Shown piece by piece: positions 27,978-37,051 of a stretch of 64,000 bases of DNA. Origin of the DNA: Nostoc sp. PCC 7524 (GTDB lineage: Bacteria > Cyanobacteriota > Cyanobacteriia > Cyanobacteriales > Nostocaceae). The notes below the pieces were generated by a model. That model did not search any database. It saw only the letters and a list, made by a program, of their open reading frames with translations, and was not told the DNA's origin. The stretch is from contig NC_019684.1 of NCBI RefSeq assembly GCF_000316645.1, positions 5,306,001 to 5,370,000 of the forward strand, read 5' to 3'. The translations under genes were made by a program, and so were the position numbers. Each line of letters starts with the position of its first letter. Positions within the stretch are counted from its first letter, which is position 1.

Positions 27978-28880
27978 TCACTCCACTCTGAAGAATTTCT
28001 GTTTAGAAGCAGGGCGATCGCCAAATGGTAGACCAAAATTAGTCATAATGCCCACACAATCGCTATCATCGGGAGATGACATACAACCTGGAGCGGTATT
28101 TGGTTGGTTGATGGTTAAATTTGTGTTGGTTAACAACGCTGCTAAGTCTGCAACCACGATATTTTTGTTGGTGTCAAATTTAGTTAAGACAACCTTCACG
28201 GTATTGGGATTTTTACAAGATGAGGGTTTTTGACTACCTGTTTGAGCTTGACAACCAGTGCTACCCAAATGGATGGGGAAACCCTGCGCTTGATGATTGG
28301 GTTCATCATGTTTCGCGCCTGGGCTAGTGTGACGATGCTTCTCTAAATCAATGCGAGCAAATTTGTAACCAAATCGCCAATTCCACCAGAGGGAGGTTAA
28401 ATTTAGGGGTGATGGGGCGATGACGGAATCCTCATGATTGAGATTGAAGGGGATACCCAGAGTAAATTGCAGTCCTTGATATTGTCCTTTAGGTACTGTA
28501 CCTATCACTTGATTACGTGTTTCTACTGTGCCGTTACTACAAGCACCGGATTTGTTTTCAAAGTCTAGCAAGGCGACATTTTGGTATTGCCATTTCCCAT
28601 CTTGGGCTAAGGTTAGGGGTACAGCTTTACCTTTAGCATCGATTAAAGCTACATCAGATATATAGAAGCGAAAGTCAGAGAGGGTAAATTCTTTGGCTGG
28701 TTTACCTAAAGTGTAGGTTTTGCCACATTCAAAAGGCTGTTGACCAACTTTGCTATTAAATCTAATTGTGACTTCTTGAGTTTCAGTAGTAGAAGCTAAA
28801 CTGATGGCATAATTCCCCAGAATTGCGGTACAGGGAATTGTGACTAATGTGAACACCGCTAATTTCGCAGACAACTGCAT
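27978..28880 (-). CDS. MbnP-like protein (metallo-mystery pair, four-Cys motif)
   Basis: 300 residues from the ATG at 28880 (a GTG precedes it), with a signal peptide to about residue 30. VTIRFNSKVGQQPFECGKTY is the family start; FRFYISDVALIDAKG and SLWWNWRFGYKFARIDLE are the conserved core, the Trp cluster being the candidate site of oxidation by MbnH. Six or more Cys in FECG, GACSN, GCQAQ, SCKN, PGCMS and DCVG. Likely a periplasmic copper-binding protein. Co-transcribed with the di-heme enzyme. Upstream, 28940-28963 holds a TTGTCAAA direct repeat (16-bp spacing) that could be an operator. Confidence 0.85.
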   Translation of the reverse strand: MQLSAKLAVFTLVTIPCTAILGNYAISLASTTETQEVTIRFNSKVGQQPFECGKTYTLGKPAKEFTLSDFRFYISDVALIDAKGKAVPLTLAQDGKWQYQNVALLDFENKSGACSNGTVETRNQVIGTVPKGQYQGLQFTLGIPFNLNHEDSVIAPSPLNLTSLWWNWRFGYKFARIDLEKHRHTSPGAKHDEPNHQAQGFPIHLGSTGCQAQTGSQKPSSCKNPNTVKVVLTKFDTNKNIVVADLAALLTNTNLTINQPNTAPGCMSSPDDSDCVGIMTNFGLPFGDRPASKQKFFRVE

Positions 28881-29069
28881 CACTTCACCTGTGCGTTAAT
28901 CAAGGTATCTTCTAATTCTCAGTAATGGATGCTCTGTTGTCAAACGACCAATTGTCAAAGTAGAAAAGCGTTGAACTCGTTAATTTTGACAGGTTGTCTT
29001 TTGACTATGCTAGGGATGAACATGAAAATAAAGTTGTGTAGTTGATCGGCTGTTATTTCTCTTCATTCC

Positions 29070-29990
29070 ATGAACCGATTCATCTTGAGTTTTAGTATTG
29101 CTGTGATGTTTGCTTATCTTGTTTTCGCTGCACCTACATACTCATTATCTACAGTGGAAGAGCCAAATGCAGCGAGTGTATTTCTCCAATCAGGAATAGA
29201 GAAATTGTTGCATGGTAATTACCAAGAAGCTATCGAAAATTTTAATACGGCGATTGAGATACAAAAAGATTTTGCGCCGGCTTATAGCGATCGCTGTCTA
29301 GCTTATCTAGAATTAGCAGATTATCAAAGTGCCATTGCTGATTGCAATCAAGCTCTCAAATTGACCCCTGACAATGTGGAAGCACATCTTAATCGGGGAC
29401 TAGCATACTACAGGCTAGGGGAATATAGGCAAGCTATCGCTGACAATAACCAAGTTATTGTTCTCAAGCCTGATGATTTTAGAGCTTACTACAACCGAGG
29501 TATAGCCCAGGCAATGTTAGGTAATCATCAAAAAGCTATTTCTGATTACAATCTGGCATTAATCACTATTCCCCAAACATCTACGTTACGCCTAGCAGAT
29601 ATTTACAACGACCGAGGATTAGCTTGGTTTGAGTTATCAAATTTGCCAAGTGCTATGGATGATTTCTCCAAGGCAATTCATCTCAATCCCCATGACTATA
29701 GAGCTTACTATAATCGTGGTTGTGCTTGCGGTAGAAGTGGCGATAACTCTTGTGCCATTAGAGATTTTACAGCATCACTTCAACTTCAGCCTGACAATGC
29801 CCAAGCCTATCTGAATCGAGGTATTGCTGACCATCAACTTGGTTATGAACAAGCAGCGATCAAAGACTTACAAAAGGCTGTAGAATACTTTGCCCAAGAG
29901 GGAGTAACTACAAGCTATGAGAAAACCTTAAACTTACTCAAAGATTTACAGCAACAACTCTCATCGCAGTTAGAAATTGCTCTCATCTAG
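29070..29990 (+). CDS. Secreted TPR-repeat protein
   Basis: 306 residues. Signal peptide MNRFILSFSIAVMFAYLVFA, then about seven tetratricopeptide repeats starting near residue 37, with the TPR pattern repeated in NYQEAIENFNTAIEI, DYQSAIADCNQALKL, EYRQAIADNNQVIVL, NHQKAISDYNLAL and others. A protein-protein scaffold in the periplasm. It is divergent from the MbnP gene across 190 bases and reads toward the TonB receptor, so it may belong to either transport group; no enzyme motif. Confidence 0.9.
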   Translation: MNRFILSFSIAVMFAYLVFAAPTYSLSTVEEPNAASVFLQSGIEKLLHGNYQEAIENFNTAIEIQKDFAPAYSDRCLAYLELADYQSAIADCNQALKLTPDNVEAHLNRGLAYYRLGEYRQAIADNNQVIVLKPDDFRAYYNRGIAQAMLGNHQKAISDYNLALITIPQTSTLRLADIYNDRGLAWFELSNLPSAMDDFSKAIHLNPHDYRAYYNRGCACGRSGDNSCAIRDFTASLQLQPDNAQAYLNRGIADHQLGYEQAAIKDLQKAVEYFAQEGVTTSYEKTLNLLKDLQQQLSSQLEIALI

Positions 29991-30161
29991 AATGGTATTG
30001 AGAAGTAACAATAACATCAACAAAGCCAAATCATAAGTTTTCCTGAAAATATAAATCAAGTTAAGTTTGACAAAATGTCGTTTGACATCAGTAGTAATTT
30101 TACTTATTCTCACATTGTTTACTTTGTGGTGTAATTTACCGTCAACGGTGTGAGGAATGAG

Positions 30162-32747
30162 GTGAAACAACATAGTTTATTCGCTTATCTGTGGCTAACT
30201 TCTACCATATCAATTTTTAATTCCTTCCCTGCATATGCAGAAGAAATAACGATTAAAGACATACCCCAATTAAGTGAAATACAGCTTCCTCACACAAGCG
30301 TTAAAAAATTATTTGCACAGCAACCAAGTCAAGCTATTCAAGTAACAGGTGTACGTCTCAATCAAACTCCTAGCAGTTTAGAAATCATATTAGAAACTCC
30401 TGCATCTAATCAGTTGCAAGTTTCTAACAAAAGTGAGGAAAATCAATTTATCGCAGATATTCCCAACGCTCAATTGCGTTTACCTAGTGGTAATTCATTT
30501 CGTCAAGAAAAACCATTCGCAGGTATTGCAGAAGTAGTAGTCATAAATCAAGATGCAAATACTATCCGAGTGATGGTTACAGGTGATGTAGATGTTCCCA
30601 AAGTCGAGTTAGATGACAGCGATGAAGGTTTAATTTTGGTCATCACGCCAGCAACATCTTCCACACCACAAACACCGGATACCTCTCAACCGAGTAGTGA
30701 AACACCACCCACACAACCATCATCTAACGCCAATGAACCGATTGAATTGGTAGTCACCGCTCAAAAACGCCCGGAAGCATCACAGGATGTTCCTCTGAGT
30801 CTCACGGTAATTCCTCAGCAGGAACTCACAGATGGACAAATCAATTCCCTGCAAGCGATCGCCAACAACACACCCAATTTTACTTTTCTTCCCACCACAG
30901 CAGGAAGTGCTGATTTTAGTTACTACAGTTTGCGGGGGCTAAATAACTTTAACTTTTTAGCCAGTCAAGACACTATTGGCTTTTACATTGATGATGTTCC
31001 CTTTGATTACGGCGGTTTTCTAGACGTTGCTTTAATTGATTTAGAACGGGTAGAGGTGTTACGTGGCCCTCAAAGTACCCTCTATGGTAGAAGCAGTCCG
31101 GCTGGGGTAGTGAATATTATTTCTCGTCCCCCTAGTAATCAGCCAGAAATCGGCATTACCGCAGGTTACGGAAGTTATAACAGTCGGGAATTACAATTAT
31201 CGCTCAGTGATGCCATTATCCCTGATCAACTTTCGTTTCGACTGGCGGGAGCATATAACGCACGAGATGGCATATTTGACAATATATTTCTGGACAAAGC
31301 GGTAGGAGAGCGATCGCAAATCACTGGACGCGCTCAAATTCTTTGGACACCTACCCCAGAATGGAATATATCATTTAACGCCTATGCCAGCGATAACGAT
31401 AATGGCAGCCCGACCTTTTCCCGTCAAAATGCACCTGACCCTTTTAGCGTCTCTCAAGAAGTCGATGGTTTTAATCGCCTCAGCACGAACACCCAGGCGT
31501 TGAAAGTTAGCTATAACGGTAATGGCTTTCGGGCTACATCCATCACCACACGGCGATTTAGCAATCAAAATACCTTAGTCGGTGATAACTTCCCCGGTGA
31601 CTTGTTGCAGCAAATCATTGGTATCAATTCAACTTTGTGGTCGCAGGAGTTTCGCCTGCAATCTCCCGAAAATGCGGAAAAGTTTCGCTGGCTGTTGGGT
31701 GGATATTACGAATCACGAGACTTTCAAGTGATTGATGATACTTTTAAATATACAGAAGCGGGTGCAGTTGCCTTTGGCGTACCAGCACCGGGAAGCGATC
31801 GCGTGTCCGCAGAACAATACCGCCACACCTACGCCATCTTCGGACAAATTGACTACAAACCAGTTACACCCCTGACTTTATTTGCTGGTTTGCGCTACGA
31901 AACGGCTGATACTGACCTCGACCGTCGCCGTGTATTTGAAAATACAGACGGTAGTGTAAATCCCCCAACTGCTGAAGTACGCGGTGCGACCCTGAATAGT
32001 GATGAATTTATCCCCAGGTTTGGCTTACAGTATCGCTTTAATCAAAATGTCATGGCATACGCCACCATAGCCAAAGGTTATAGACCAAGTGGATTCAACT
32101 ACCGTGCAGATACAGAAGATACACGGCGATTTCAAGAGGAAACCTCTTGGACTTACGAAGCGGGTTTAAAATCTTCTTGGTTAGATGACCGCTTGACAGC
32201 CAATCTCTCGGTTTTCCAAACTGATGTGGATAATTATCAAGTGCTGCTAACTGATGATTTTGGCTTTTTTAGAAACGTGACTAATGCCAATGTGCAAGTC
32301 ACAGGCTTAGAATTTGAACTCACAGCCAAGCCAGTACAAGGATTGAATTTAATCGCTGGTATTGGCTACGTAGACAGCAGATTTAAAAACTACAGAAATC
32401 CCTTTACAGGTGGAGACTTTAGCGATAATCGCGTTCCTTTTGCACCAGAACTTACTTATAATCTAGCGGCGCAGTATCGCAGTAGAGGCGGATTTTTTGC
32501 CCGTGCAGAACTACGTGGTTATGGTATAACTTATTTTGATGATGCCAACCAAGTTAAGCAAGACCCCTATGCCTTGGTCAATACCCGCATTGGTTACGAA
32601 GGAGATAAATACGGAATTTACTTATATGCCAATAACCTGTTTGATACACGTTACATCACCTCTGGGTTTCTGTTCCCAGCACCTAACGTCACAGCCGGAT
32701 TTGGCGACCCCGTAACTTATGGTGTTCAGCTGCGGGCGAAACTTTGA
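30162..32747 (+). CDS. TonB-dependent receptor with AMIN domain (siderophore type)
   Basis: 861 residues from the GTG at 30162, which has GAGGA five to six bases upstream; a GTG at 30150 lacks one. Signal peptide ending PAYAEE. An AMIN domain at about 60-160 (SLEIILETPASNQLQ, FIADIPNAQLRLPSG) is the envelope-binding addition typical of cyanobacterial receptors. A Pro/Thr linker, then IELVVTAQKRPEASQDVPLS (TonB box and plug start), plug GPQSTLYGRSSPAGVVNIIS, and a 22-strand barrel ending in the outer-membrane signature GVQLRAKL with a low-confidence final aromatic. It imports iron- or metal-chelate across the outer membrane using TonB. No transporter genes directly follow; the next element is a cobalamin riboswitch. 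Confidence 0.93.
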   Translation: MKQHSLFAYLWLTSTISIFNSFPAYAEEITIKDIPQLSEIQLPHTSVKKLFAQQPSQAIQVTGVRLNQTPSSLEIILETPASNQLQVSNKSEENQFIADIPNAQLRLPSGNSFRQEKPFAGIAEVVVINQDANTIRVMVTGDVDVPKVELDDSDEGLILVITPATSSTPQTPDTSQPSSETPPTQPSSNANEPIELVVTAQKRPEASQDVPLSLTVIPQQELTDGQINSLQAIANNTPNFTFLPTTAGSADFSYYSLRGLNNFNFLASQDTIGFYIDDVPFDYGGFLDVALIDLERVEVLRGPQSTLYGRSSPAGVVNIISRPPSNQPEIGITAGYGSYNSRELQLSLSDAIIPDQLSFRLAGAYNARDGIFDNIFLDKAVGERSQITGRAQILWTPTPEWNISFNAYASDNDNGSPTFSRQNAPDPFSVSQEVDGFNRLSTNTQALKVSYNGNGFRATSITTRRFSNQNTLVGDNFPGDLLQQIIGINSTLWSQEFRLQSPENAEKFRWLLGGYYESRDFQVIDDTFKYTEAGAVAFGVPAPGSDRVSAEQYRHTYAIFGQIDYKPVTPLTLFAGLRYETADTDLDRRRVFENTDGSVNPPTAEVRGATLNSDEFIPRFGLQYRFNQNVMAYATIAKGYRPSGFNYRADTEDTRRFQEETSWTYEAGLKSSWLDDRLTANLSVFQTDVDNYQVLLTDDFGFFRNVTNANVQVTGLEFELTAKPVQGLNLIAGIGYVDSRFKNYRNPFTGGDFSDNRVPFAPELTYNLAAQYRSRGGFFARAELRGYGITYFDDANQVKQDPYALVNTRIGYEGDKYGIYLYANNLFDTRYITSGFLFPAPNVTAGFGDPVTYGVQLRAKL

Positions 32748-32840
32748 TGATTATCTGGATACCTAATGTGGATTACTTTACGTTTTAAGTAGCTGCTGCA
32801 ATTTAGCTCATTGCCGTGGTATTATTTGCTCAATAGCATC

Positions 32841-32955
32841 TCGGTTCTGATGGGGAACAGCCATCAGAGGTAACGGGGAAAGCCCGGTGTAAATCCGGCA
32901 CTGTCCCGCAGCTGTAATGAAGCTCATGCTTCCAAGTCAGAATGCCCGCCGAAAT
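32841..32955 (+). promoter_or_regulatory. Cobalamin (B12) riboswitch
   Basis: Core sequence present in order: GGTAACGGGGAAAGCCCGGT, AAATCCGGCACTGTCCCGCA (the invariant B12-box region, with GCTGTAATG after it) and AAGTCAGAATGCCCGCC. This matches the adenosylcobalamin-sensing fold. It is followed by a ~310-base leader with a CTTGGC/GCCAAG pairing near 33153-33187 that might be an expression-platform hairpin. The first gene after it is the DUF1636 pseudogene at 33265. The rest of the 32748-33264 gap holds nothing else I can identify. Confidence 0.92.
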
Positions 32956-33264
32956 TACAACTAACTCCCATCTGCGAGGTACAGATGAATAACTTTGGTA
33001 ATACTCTCTTCATTAATAAGTATAGCTTTCTCATAGTTGCAGACTCAAGCCACGCGATCGCAATTGCTATGAGATTGTAGACTTTTTCCTACAAATATTA
33101 ATACTGACACAAGGTTATAGATACAAGCCTGAAAACCCATTTGTATCCTAATCTTGGCCTTTGCATATTTACATGATCTCTAGCCAAGTTTTCGCCTGTA
33201 ATTCCCGCAAACCTGGAAAATTCAGTGTGCATTTCTTGTCTTCATCAGTAATGTTTCAAAATTA

Positions 33265-33795
33265 ATGAACAACAAACAACATACTTTATTCGTCTGCACA
33301 ACCTGCGCCAGTGTGTGGCAAGATGGCAAGCGGGTTGGTGAAAGTGGCGGACAGCAATTATTACAACAACTGCAACAACTTGCAAAAGATTGGGAATTGC
33401 AAAATAAATTTTCGGCGTTGCATAAATGCGGGATGAATTAAGCTTCTTGAGCAAAGTAAACTACCAATTTTTGCGGCTTTGCGCCTTTGCGCGAAACATA
33501 AATCATCCCATTAATCAGCAACGCCAAATTTTCCATTCAAGGCGTTGAATGTATGAGTGCTTGCAGTCATGCTTGCGTTGTCGCCTTGCAAGGAGAAGAG
33601 AAACTCACCTATCTATTCGGCAATTTAGCAGTTGATGATAGTGCATCTGCTATTCTGCAATGTGCCACTCAATACTACAGTAAACCAAATGGATTACTCC
33701 CTTGGTCAGAACGTCCAGAAGCGTTAAAAAGAGGCATCTTAGCCAAAATCCCACCCCTCAGTAAATGGGCAAAATTACATCAAAATTGCTGTTAA
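33265..33795 (+). pseudogene. DUF1636 metal-binding protein gene interrupted by a MITE
   Basis: 5' part 33265-33413 (NKQHTLFVCTTCASVWQDGK) and 3' part from 33534 (ECMSACSHACVVALQGEEK). Removing the 112-bp MITE and one AAATTTTC copy restores an in-frame 136-residue protein, the normal DUF1636 length, with Cys pairs CTTC and CMSACSHAC. DUF1636 proteins are small metal-binding proteins, often under B12 riboswitches beside B12/metal transport genes, as here. As it stands, translation stops at 33441 after 58 codons. Confidence 0.88.
33414..33525. mobile_element. 112-bp MITE inside the DUF1636 gene
   Basis: Terminal inverted repeats GGCGTTGC...GCGGGATGA and (minus strand) GGCGTTGC...TGGGATGA. 8-bp target duplication AAATTTTC at 33406-33413 and 33526-33533. 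No coding capacity. A second element of the same length is at 58449-58560. Confidence 0.88.
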
Positions 33796-33821
33796 TTCAA
33801 CACCAGTAGTTCATCAAGTTC

Positions 33822-33871
33822 GTAGTAAGGACTTTAGTCCTTAGAACTCCCAGCACTAAAGTGCTTACTAC
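33822..33871. repeat. Dispersed palindrome, GTAGTAAG family, copy 3
   Basis: Ends GTAGTAAG and CTTACTAC, inner GGACTTTAGTCC; 50 bp, closest to copy 1. Confidence 0.88.
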
Positions 33872-33909
33872 AAACTGAGAAACTAGCTTGCAAATTGCAC
33901 CATAAATAT

Positions 33910-33928
33910 GATAATAATAATCATTATC
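33910..33928. promoter_or_regulatory. Fur-box-like operator
   Basis: GATAATAATAATCATTATC matches the classical Fur box GATAATGATAATCATTATC at 18 of 19 positions. It lies 92 bases before the TonB receptor at 34020, the right place for iron repression. Confidence 0.8.
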
Positions 33929-34019
33929 AAAGTGCCTCCTGGCTAAGAGTTTTTGCAAAAAACCTCACATCTTTTTTGACAACCAAGTTTTTTAGTTATA
34001 CAGGTGGCTGAAATTACCA

Positions 34020-36077
34020 ATGCGTAATCAATTTATCGCCAGATGGGGAACTCAACTTATCATCTCCAGCGTGACTATCACCACAGGAATGCTGTGGGGA
34101 AATTCCAGCATCATCGCTACAGAAATTGCACAAGCAGAAGAACAAGAACCAGATATTGAACTCACAGTTATTGACAAACTCCTCAATGAACCAGTGTTTT
34201 CCCCCTTTCGTCGAGAAGGAACAGTCAAAGATTCCACCCGTCCGGTGTATGTTATTACTGGCGAAGAAATGGAAGCGCAAGGTGCAAGAACCGTCAGAGA
34301 AGCACTGCGATTTCTTCCTGGTATTTTAGGTGACGGTACAGTTGGGACAGAAGTAAATGCTTTAAGCGGTCAATTTATTCGTGGTTCTAATACCGGACAA
34401 GTTTTAATCTTATTAGATGGCAGACCAATTAATAATTTAGGTGGTGGTGGTTTCGATTTATCAGAATTTACCACTAATAATATTGAAAGAGTCGAAGTTT
34501 TACCAGGAGGTGGTTCAACACTTTATGGTTCAGACGCAATAGGTGGGGTAATTAATATTGTTACCCGTCGTCCTACAGAGCAAATTACCACAGAAACCAA
34601 AGTTAATTTTGGTTCCTATGGACTTAACCAACAAAGCATTCAAAATAGTGGGAAATCTGGTGATATATCTTGGGTAGTTGGTTATAACCGGACTCAAGCA
34701 CAAAATAATTATCCTTTTACTATTCCTGAAGCTAACTTTGAGGGAACAAGAAGAAATAATGACGCACTCTACAATAATTTTAATGTCAAACTAGAGGCAA
34801 ATTTAGGTAAACGCAACACCTTAACTCTATCCACCCTATATTTAGGGAAAGAACAGGGAGTACCGGGAGGCGTACCAATTCCTTTCCCCCAATTTGGACA
34901 GGGATTTTTTAACTCTCTGACTGAGAATAATCGCAAATATACAGACCAAGTTCTTACAGATTTAACCTGGAACTCCAAATTAGGAAGCGGCGATGATTCC
35001 CTATTAACAGCGAGAGTTTACGCTGATTTTATCAACACTCGCTTTGATAATCGCAGTGGTGCAATTACCTCTCAAAACCGCTTTGATACTAAACAGGATT
35101 CCTATGGTATTCAAGTTACCCATAATTGGAATGTTGCGAAGAATCAGACTTTAGTTTATGGCTTTGATTATCGCAATACTAATGTACGCAACACATCATT
35201 TAGGTATAGTACAAATATCACCACAGAAAATTATGATGATGCCATAAGTCAAGGAGCAATTTTTGGCAGATATGAAATTAATTTCTCTCCTAGTTTTAGT
35301 ATGAATTTAGGAGTACGTCAGGATTTTAGTAGCTTAGTCAATGGTTCATTTACTTCACCATCTGTAGGGACAAAATTTGCAGTTTCAGATTCAACTACAC
35401 TCCGAGCCAACTATATCAGAAACTTCCGCGCTCCAACCATAGCAAACTTATTTAATAATAATCCTACTAATATTGGTAATCCTAACCTCAAACCAGAAAA
35501 AGGGGATAGTTTTGATGTGGGTATTGACCAAAAGTTAGGGAATATCGGCTTGTTGAGGCTGACATTTTTTAGTAACCGTGTTTCTGATACAATTGCCTTT
35601 ACAAGACTCACTCCACCTGTGAATGGTAATACAGGCACTTGGGAAAACATCGGGTTAGTCCAAACTACGGGAATTGAAGCTTCGTTAAATTTACAAATAG
35701 CAAGAAATGTTTATGCTTTTGTTAATTATACGGCGAATGATCCGCGTATTTTAGAAAGTGCCAATCCGGTGGAGGTTGATAAGGAATTGCGGTTTGCTGG
35801 TGCGGATAAATTAAATTTGGGTGTGTCTTATGAAAATCCTCAAGGTTGGTATTTTGGTGTGTTGATGAATTCTTTAAATGGGTATCCGACTAATAATATT
35901 AATACGGAGTTTCTTTCGGGGTATACTACTTTTGATTTAAAGATGCGTGTACCTATTAGTGATAGTTTGATTTTAACTGGGAGTTTGGATAATCTGTTTG
36001 ATCAGCGTTATCAGTTGTTTCCTGGTTATCCTGATGGGGGGATGGTTTTTCAGGTTGGGTTGAGTTCTCGGTTTTAA
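34020..36077 (+). CDS. TonB-dependent receptor, BtuB/siderophore type
   Basis: 685 residues without an AMIN domain. N-terminal signal region (MRNQFIARWGTQLIISSVTI) ends about TEIAQA. Plug domain: RPVYVITGEEMEAQGARTVREA, GGGSTLYGSDAIGGVINIV; then a barrel with LRANYIRNFRAPTIANLF and terminal LDNLFDQRYQLFPGYP, ending in SSRF with the final Phe of outer-membrane proteins. It stands first in a run of five same-strand genes (receptor, [2Fe-2S] protein, binding protein, permease, ATPase), so receptor and ABC transporter probably carry the same substrate. Fur-like box upstream; riboswitch further upstream. Confidence 0.93.
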   Translation: MRNQFIARWGTQLIISSVTITTGMLWGNSSIIATEIAQAEEQEPDIELTVIDKLLNEPVFSPFRREGTVKDSTRPVYVITGEEMEAQGARTVREALRFLPGILGDGTVGTEVNALSGQFIRGSNTGQVLILLDGRPINNLGGGGFDLSEFTTNNIERVEVLPGGGSTLYGSDAIGGVINIVTRRPTEQITTETKVNFGSYGLNQQSIQNSGKSGDISWVVGYNRTQAQNNYPFTIPEANFEGTRRNNDALYNNFNVKLEANLGKRNTLTLSTLYLGKEQGVPGGVPIPFPQFGQGFFNSLTENNRKYTDQVLTDLTWNSKLGSGDDSLLTARVYADFINTRFDNRSGAITSQNRFDTKQDSYGIQVTHNWNVAKNQTLVYGFDYRNTNVRNTSFRYSTNITTENYDDAISQGAIFGRYEINFSPSFSMNLGVRQDFSSLVNGSFTSPSVGTKFAVSDSTTLRANYIRNFRAPTIANLFNNNPTNIGNPNLKPEKGDSFDVGIDQKLGNIGLLRLTFFSNRVSDTIAFTRLTPPVNGNTGTWENIGLVQTTGIEASLNLQIARNVYAFVNYTANDPRILESANPVEVDKELRFAGADKLNLGVSYENPQGWYFGVLMNSLNGYPTNNINTEFLSGYTTFDLKMRVPISDSLILTGSLDNLFDQRYQLFPGYPDGGMVFQVGLSSRF

Positions 36078-36107
36078 AGAGTTTTTTCACGCAAAGGAGA
36101 GTTATAA

Positions 36108-36980
36108 ATGAGTGAGTTTAATTGTTGGGTGACACCAGTTAATGAGGTAGTTAAGGAAGATTTAGCTACGGGGGGGTTTATTGAGTATGAATATTTTGAT
36201 TGTGGGAGTGATGTTTTAGCATCGTTAGTTTATACTTTGTTTGAACAAAATTGGCAGCAGGTTGGGATTGCTCATATTGTTCAAGGTAGTGTTTTGGAGT
36301 TGGAATTTAATGCACCGCCAAAGCTTTGTATTCTCTATGATGGCTATTTGACGGTGGCTGCTGAGGGTTGGCATTTACATTTATGTATTGATACTAATTT
36401 TGGTGGGCCTTTGTGTAAAACTCCTGTGGAAGTGAGGAAGCAACGGTTAGTTTCCCGTGCGGCTTTTTATCGGCGGTTTAATACAGAAGGAAATCCTAGA
36501 AGTTGGGGGATTCAGTTTTGGAATGGTGCGAATGAACAATTGATGACGATTTTATTACCTAATCCTTTGGTAGATGGAGAAAATTTATTACCGGAGGGTA
36601 AACCAAATCTAGATAAGTTAGCTCTTTATCAAGATTTGCGAGATATTTATGTATTAGGTAAAAAACCCATACCCTTTAGCAAAAATCCTCTCAAACATTC
36701 CTATATTTCCGTTTGTACCTCTACACGCTGTCTACCTTCCCGCAAATGGCAACCTACATTTGATGCTTTAAAATCAGCAGTAGAAAATGCAGGTTTAGAC
36801 ATCGAAGTCAGAACATCTGGCTGTTTAGAAGTATGTCAACTCGGCCCAGTTGTTTTTTATTCCAATGATAGAACTTGGTACACTCGCGTTAACCCCAACG
36901 TTGCCGAAAATATCGTCAACGAACACCTCATTAAAGGTAACAAAATCACCGAAAACCTCTACCCACCCCAAACCCCCTAA
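36108..36980 (+). CDS. Protein with C-terminal thioredoxin-like [2Fe-2S] domain
   Basis: 290 residues, start ATG 36108 with AGGAG upstream. The N-terminal ~190 residues are an uncharacterised domain that recurs beside metal and B12 transporters in cyanobacteria (LVYTLFEQNWQQVGIAHIVQ; ILYDGYLTVAAEGWHLHLCI). The C-terminal ~75 residues form a thioredoxin-like ferredoxin with CTSTRC (CX4C) and SGCLEVCQLG (CX3C), four Cys to hold a [2Fe-2S] cluster. It may reduce an imported metal or corrinoid, or act in its modification. Between receptor and lipoprotein in the operon. Confidence 0.85.
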   Translation: MSEFNCWVTPVNEVVKEDLATGGFIEYEYFDCGSDVLASLVYTLFEQNWQQVGIAHIVQGSVLELEFNAPPKLCILYDGYLTVAAEGWHLHLCIDTNFGGPLCKTPVEVRKQRLVSRAAFYRRFNTEGNPRSWGIQFWNGANEQLMTILLPNPLVDGENLLPEGKPNLDKLALYQDLRDIYVLGKKPIPFSKNPLKHSYISVCTSTRCLPSRKWQPTFDALKSAVENAGLDIEVRTSGCLEVCQLGPVVFYSNDRTWYTRVNPNVAENIVNEHLIKGNKITENLYPPQTP

Positions 36981-37051
36981 CTTACCAAAACCCACGCTAA
37001 AATCTCTCCCTAACTCTCTGCGCCTTTGCGTCTCTGCGTGAGATAAAAAAC

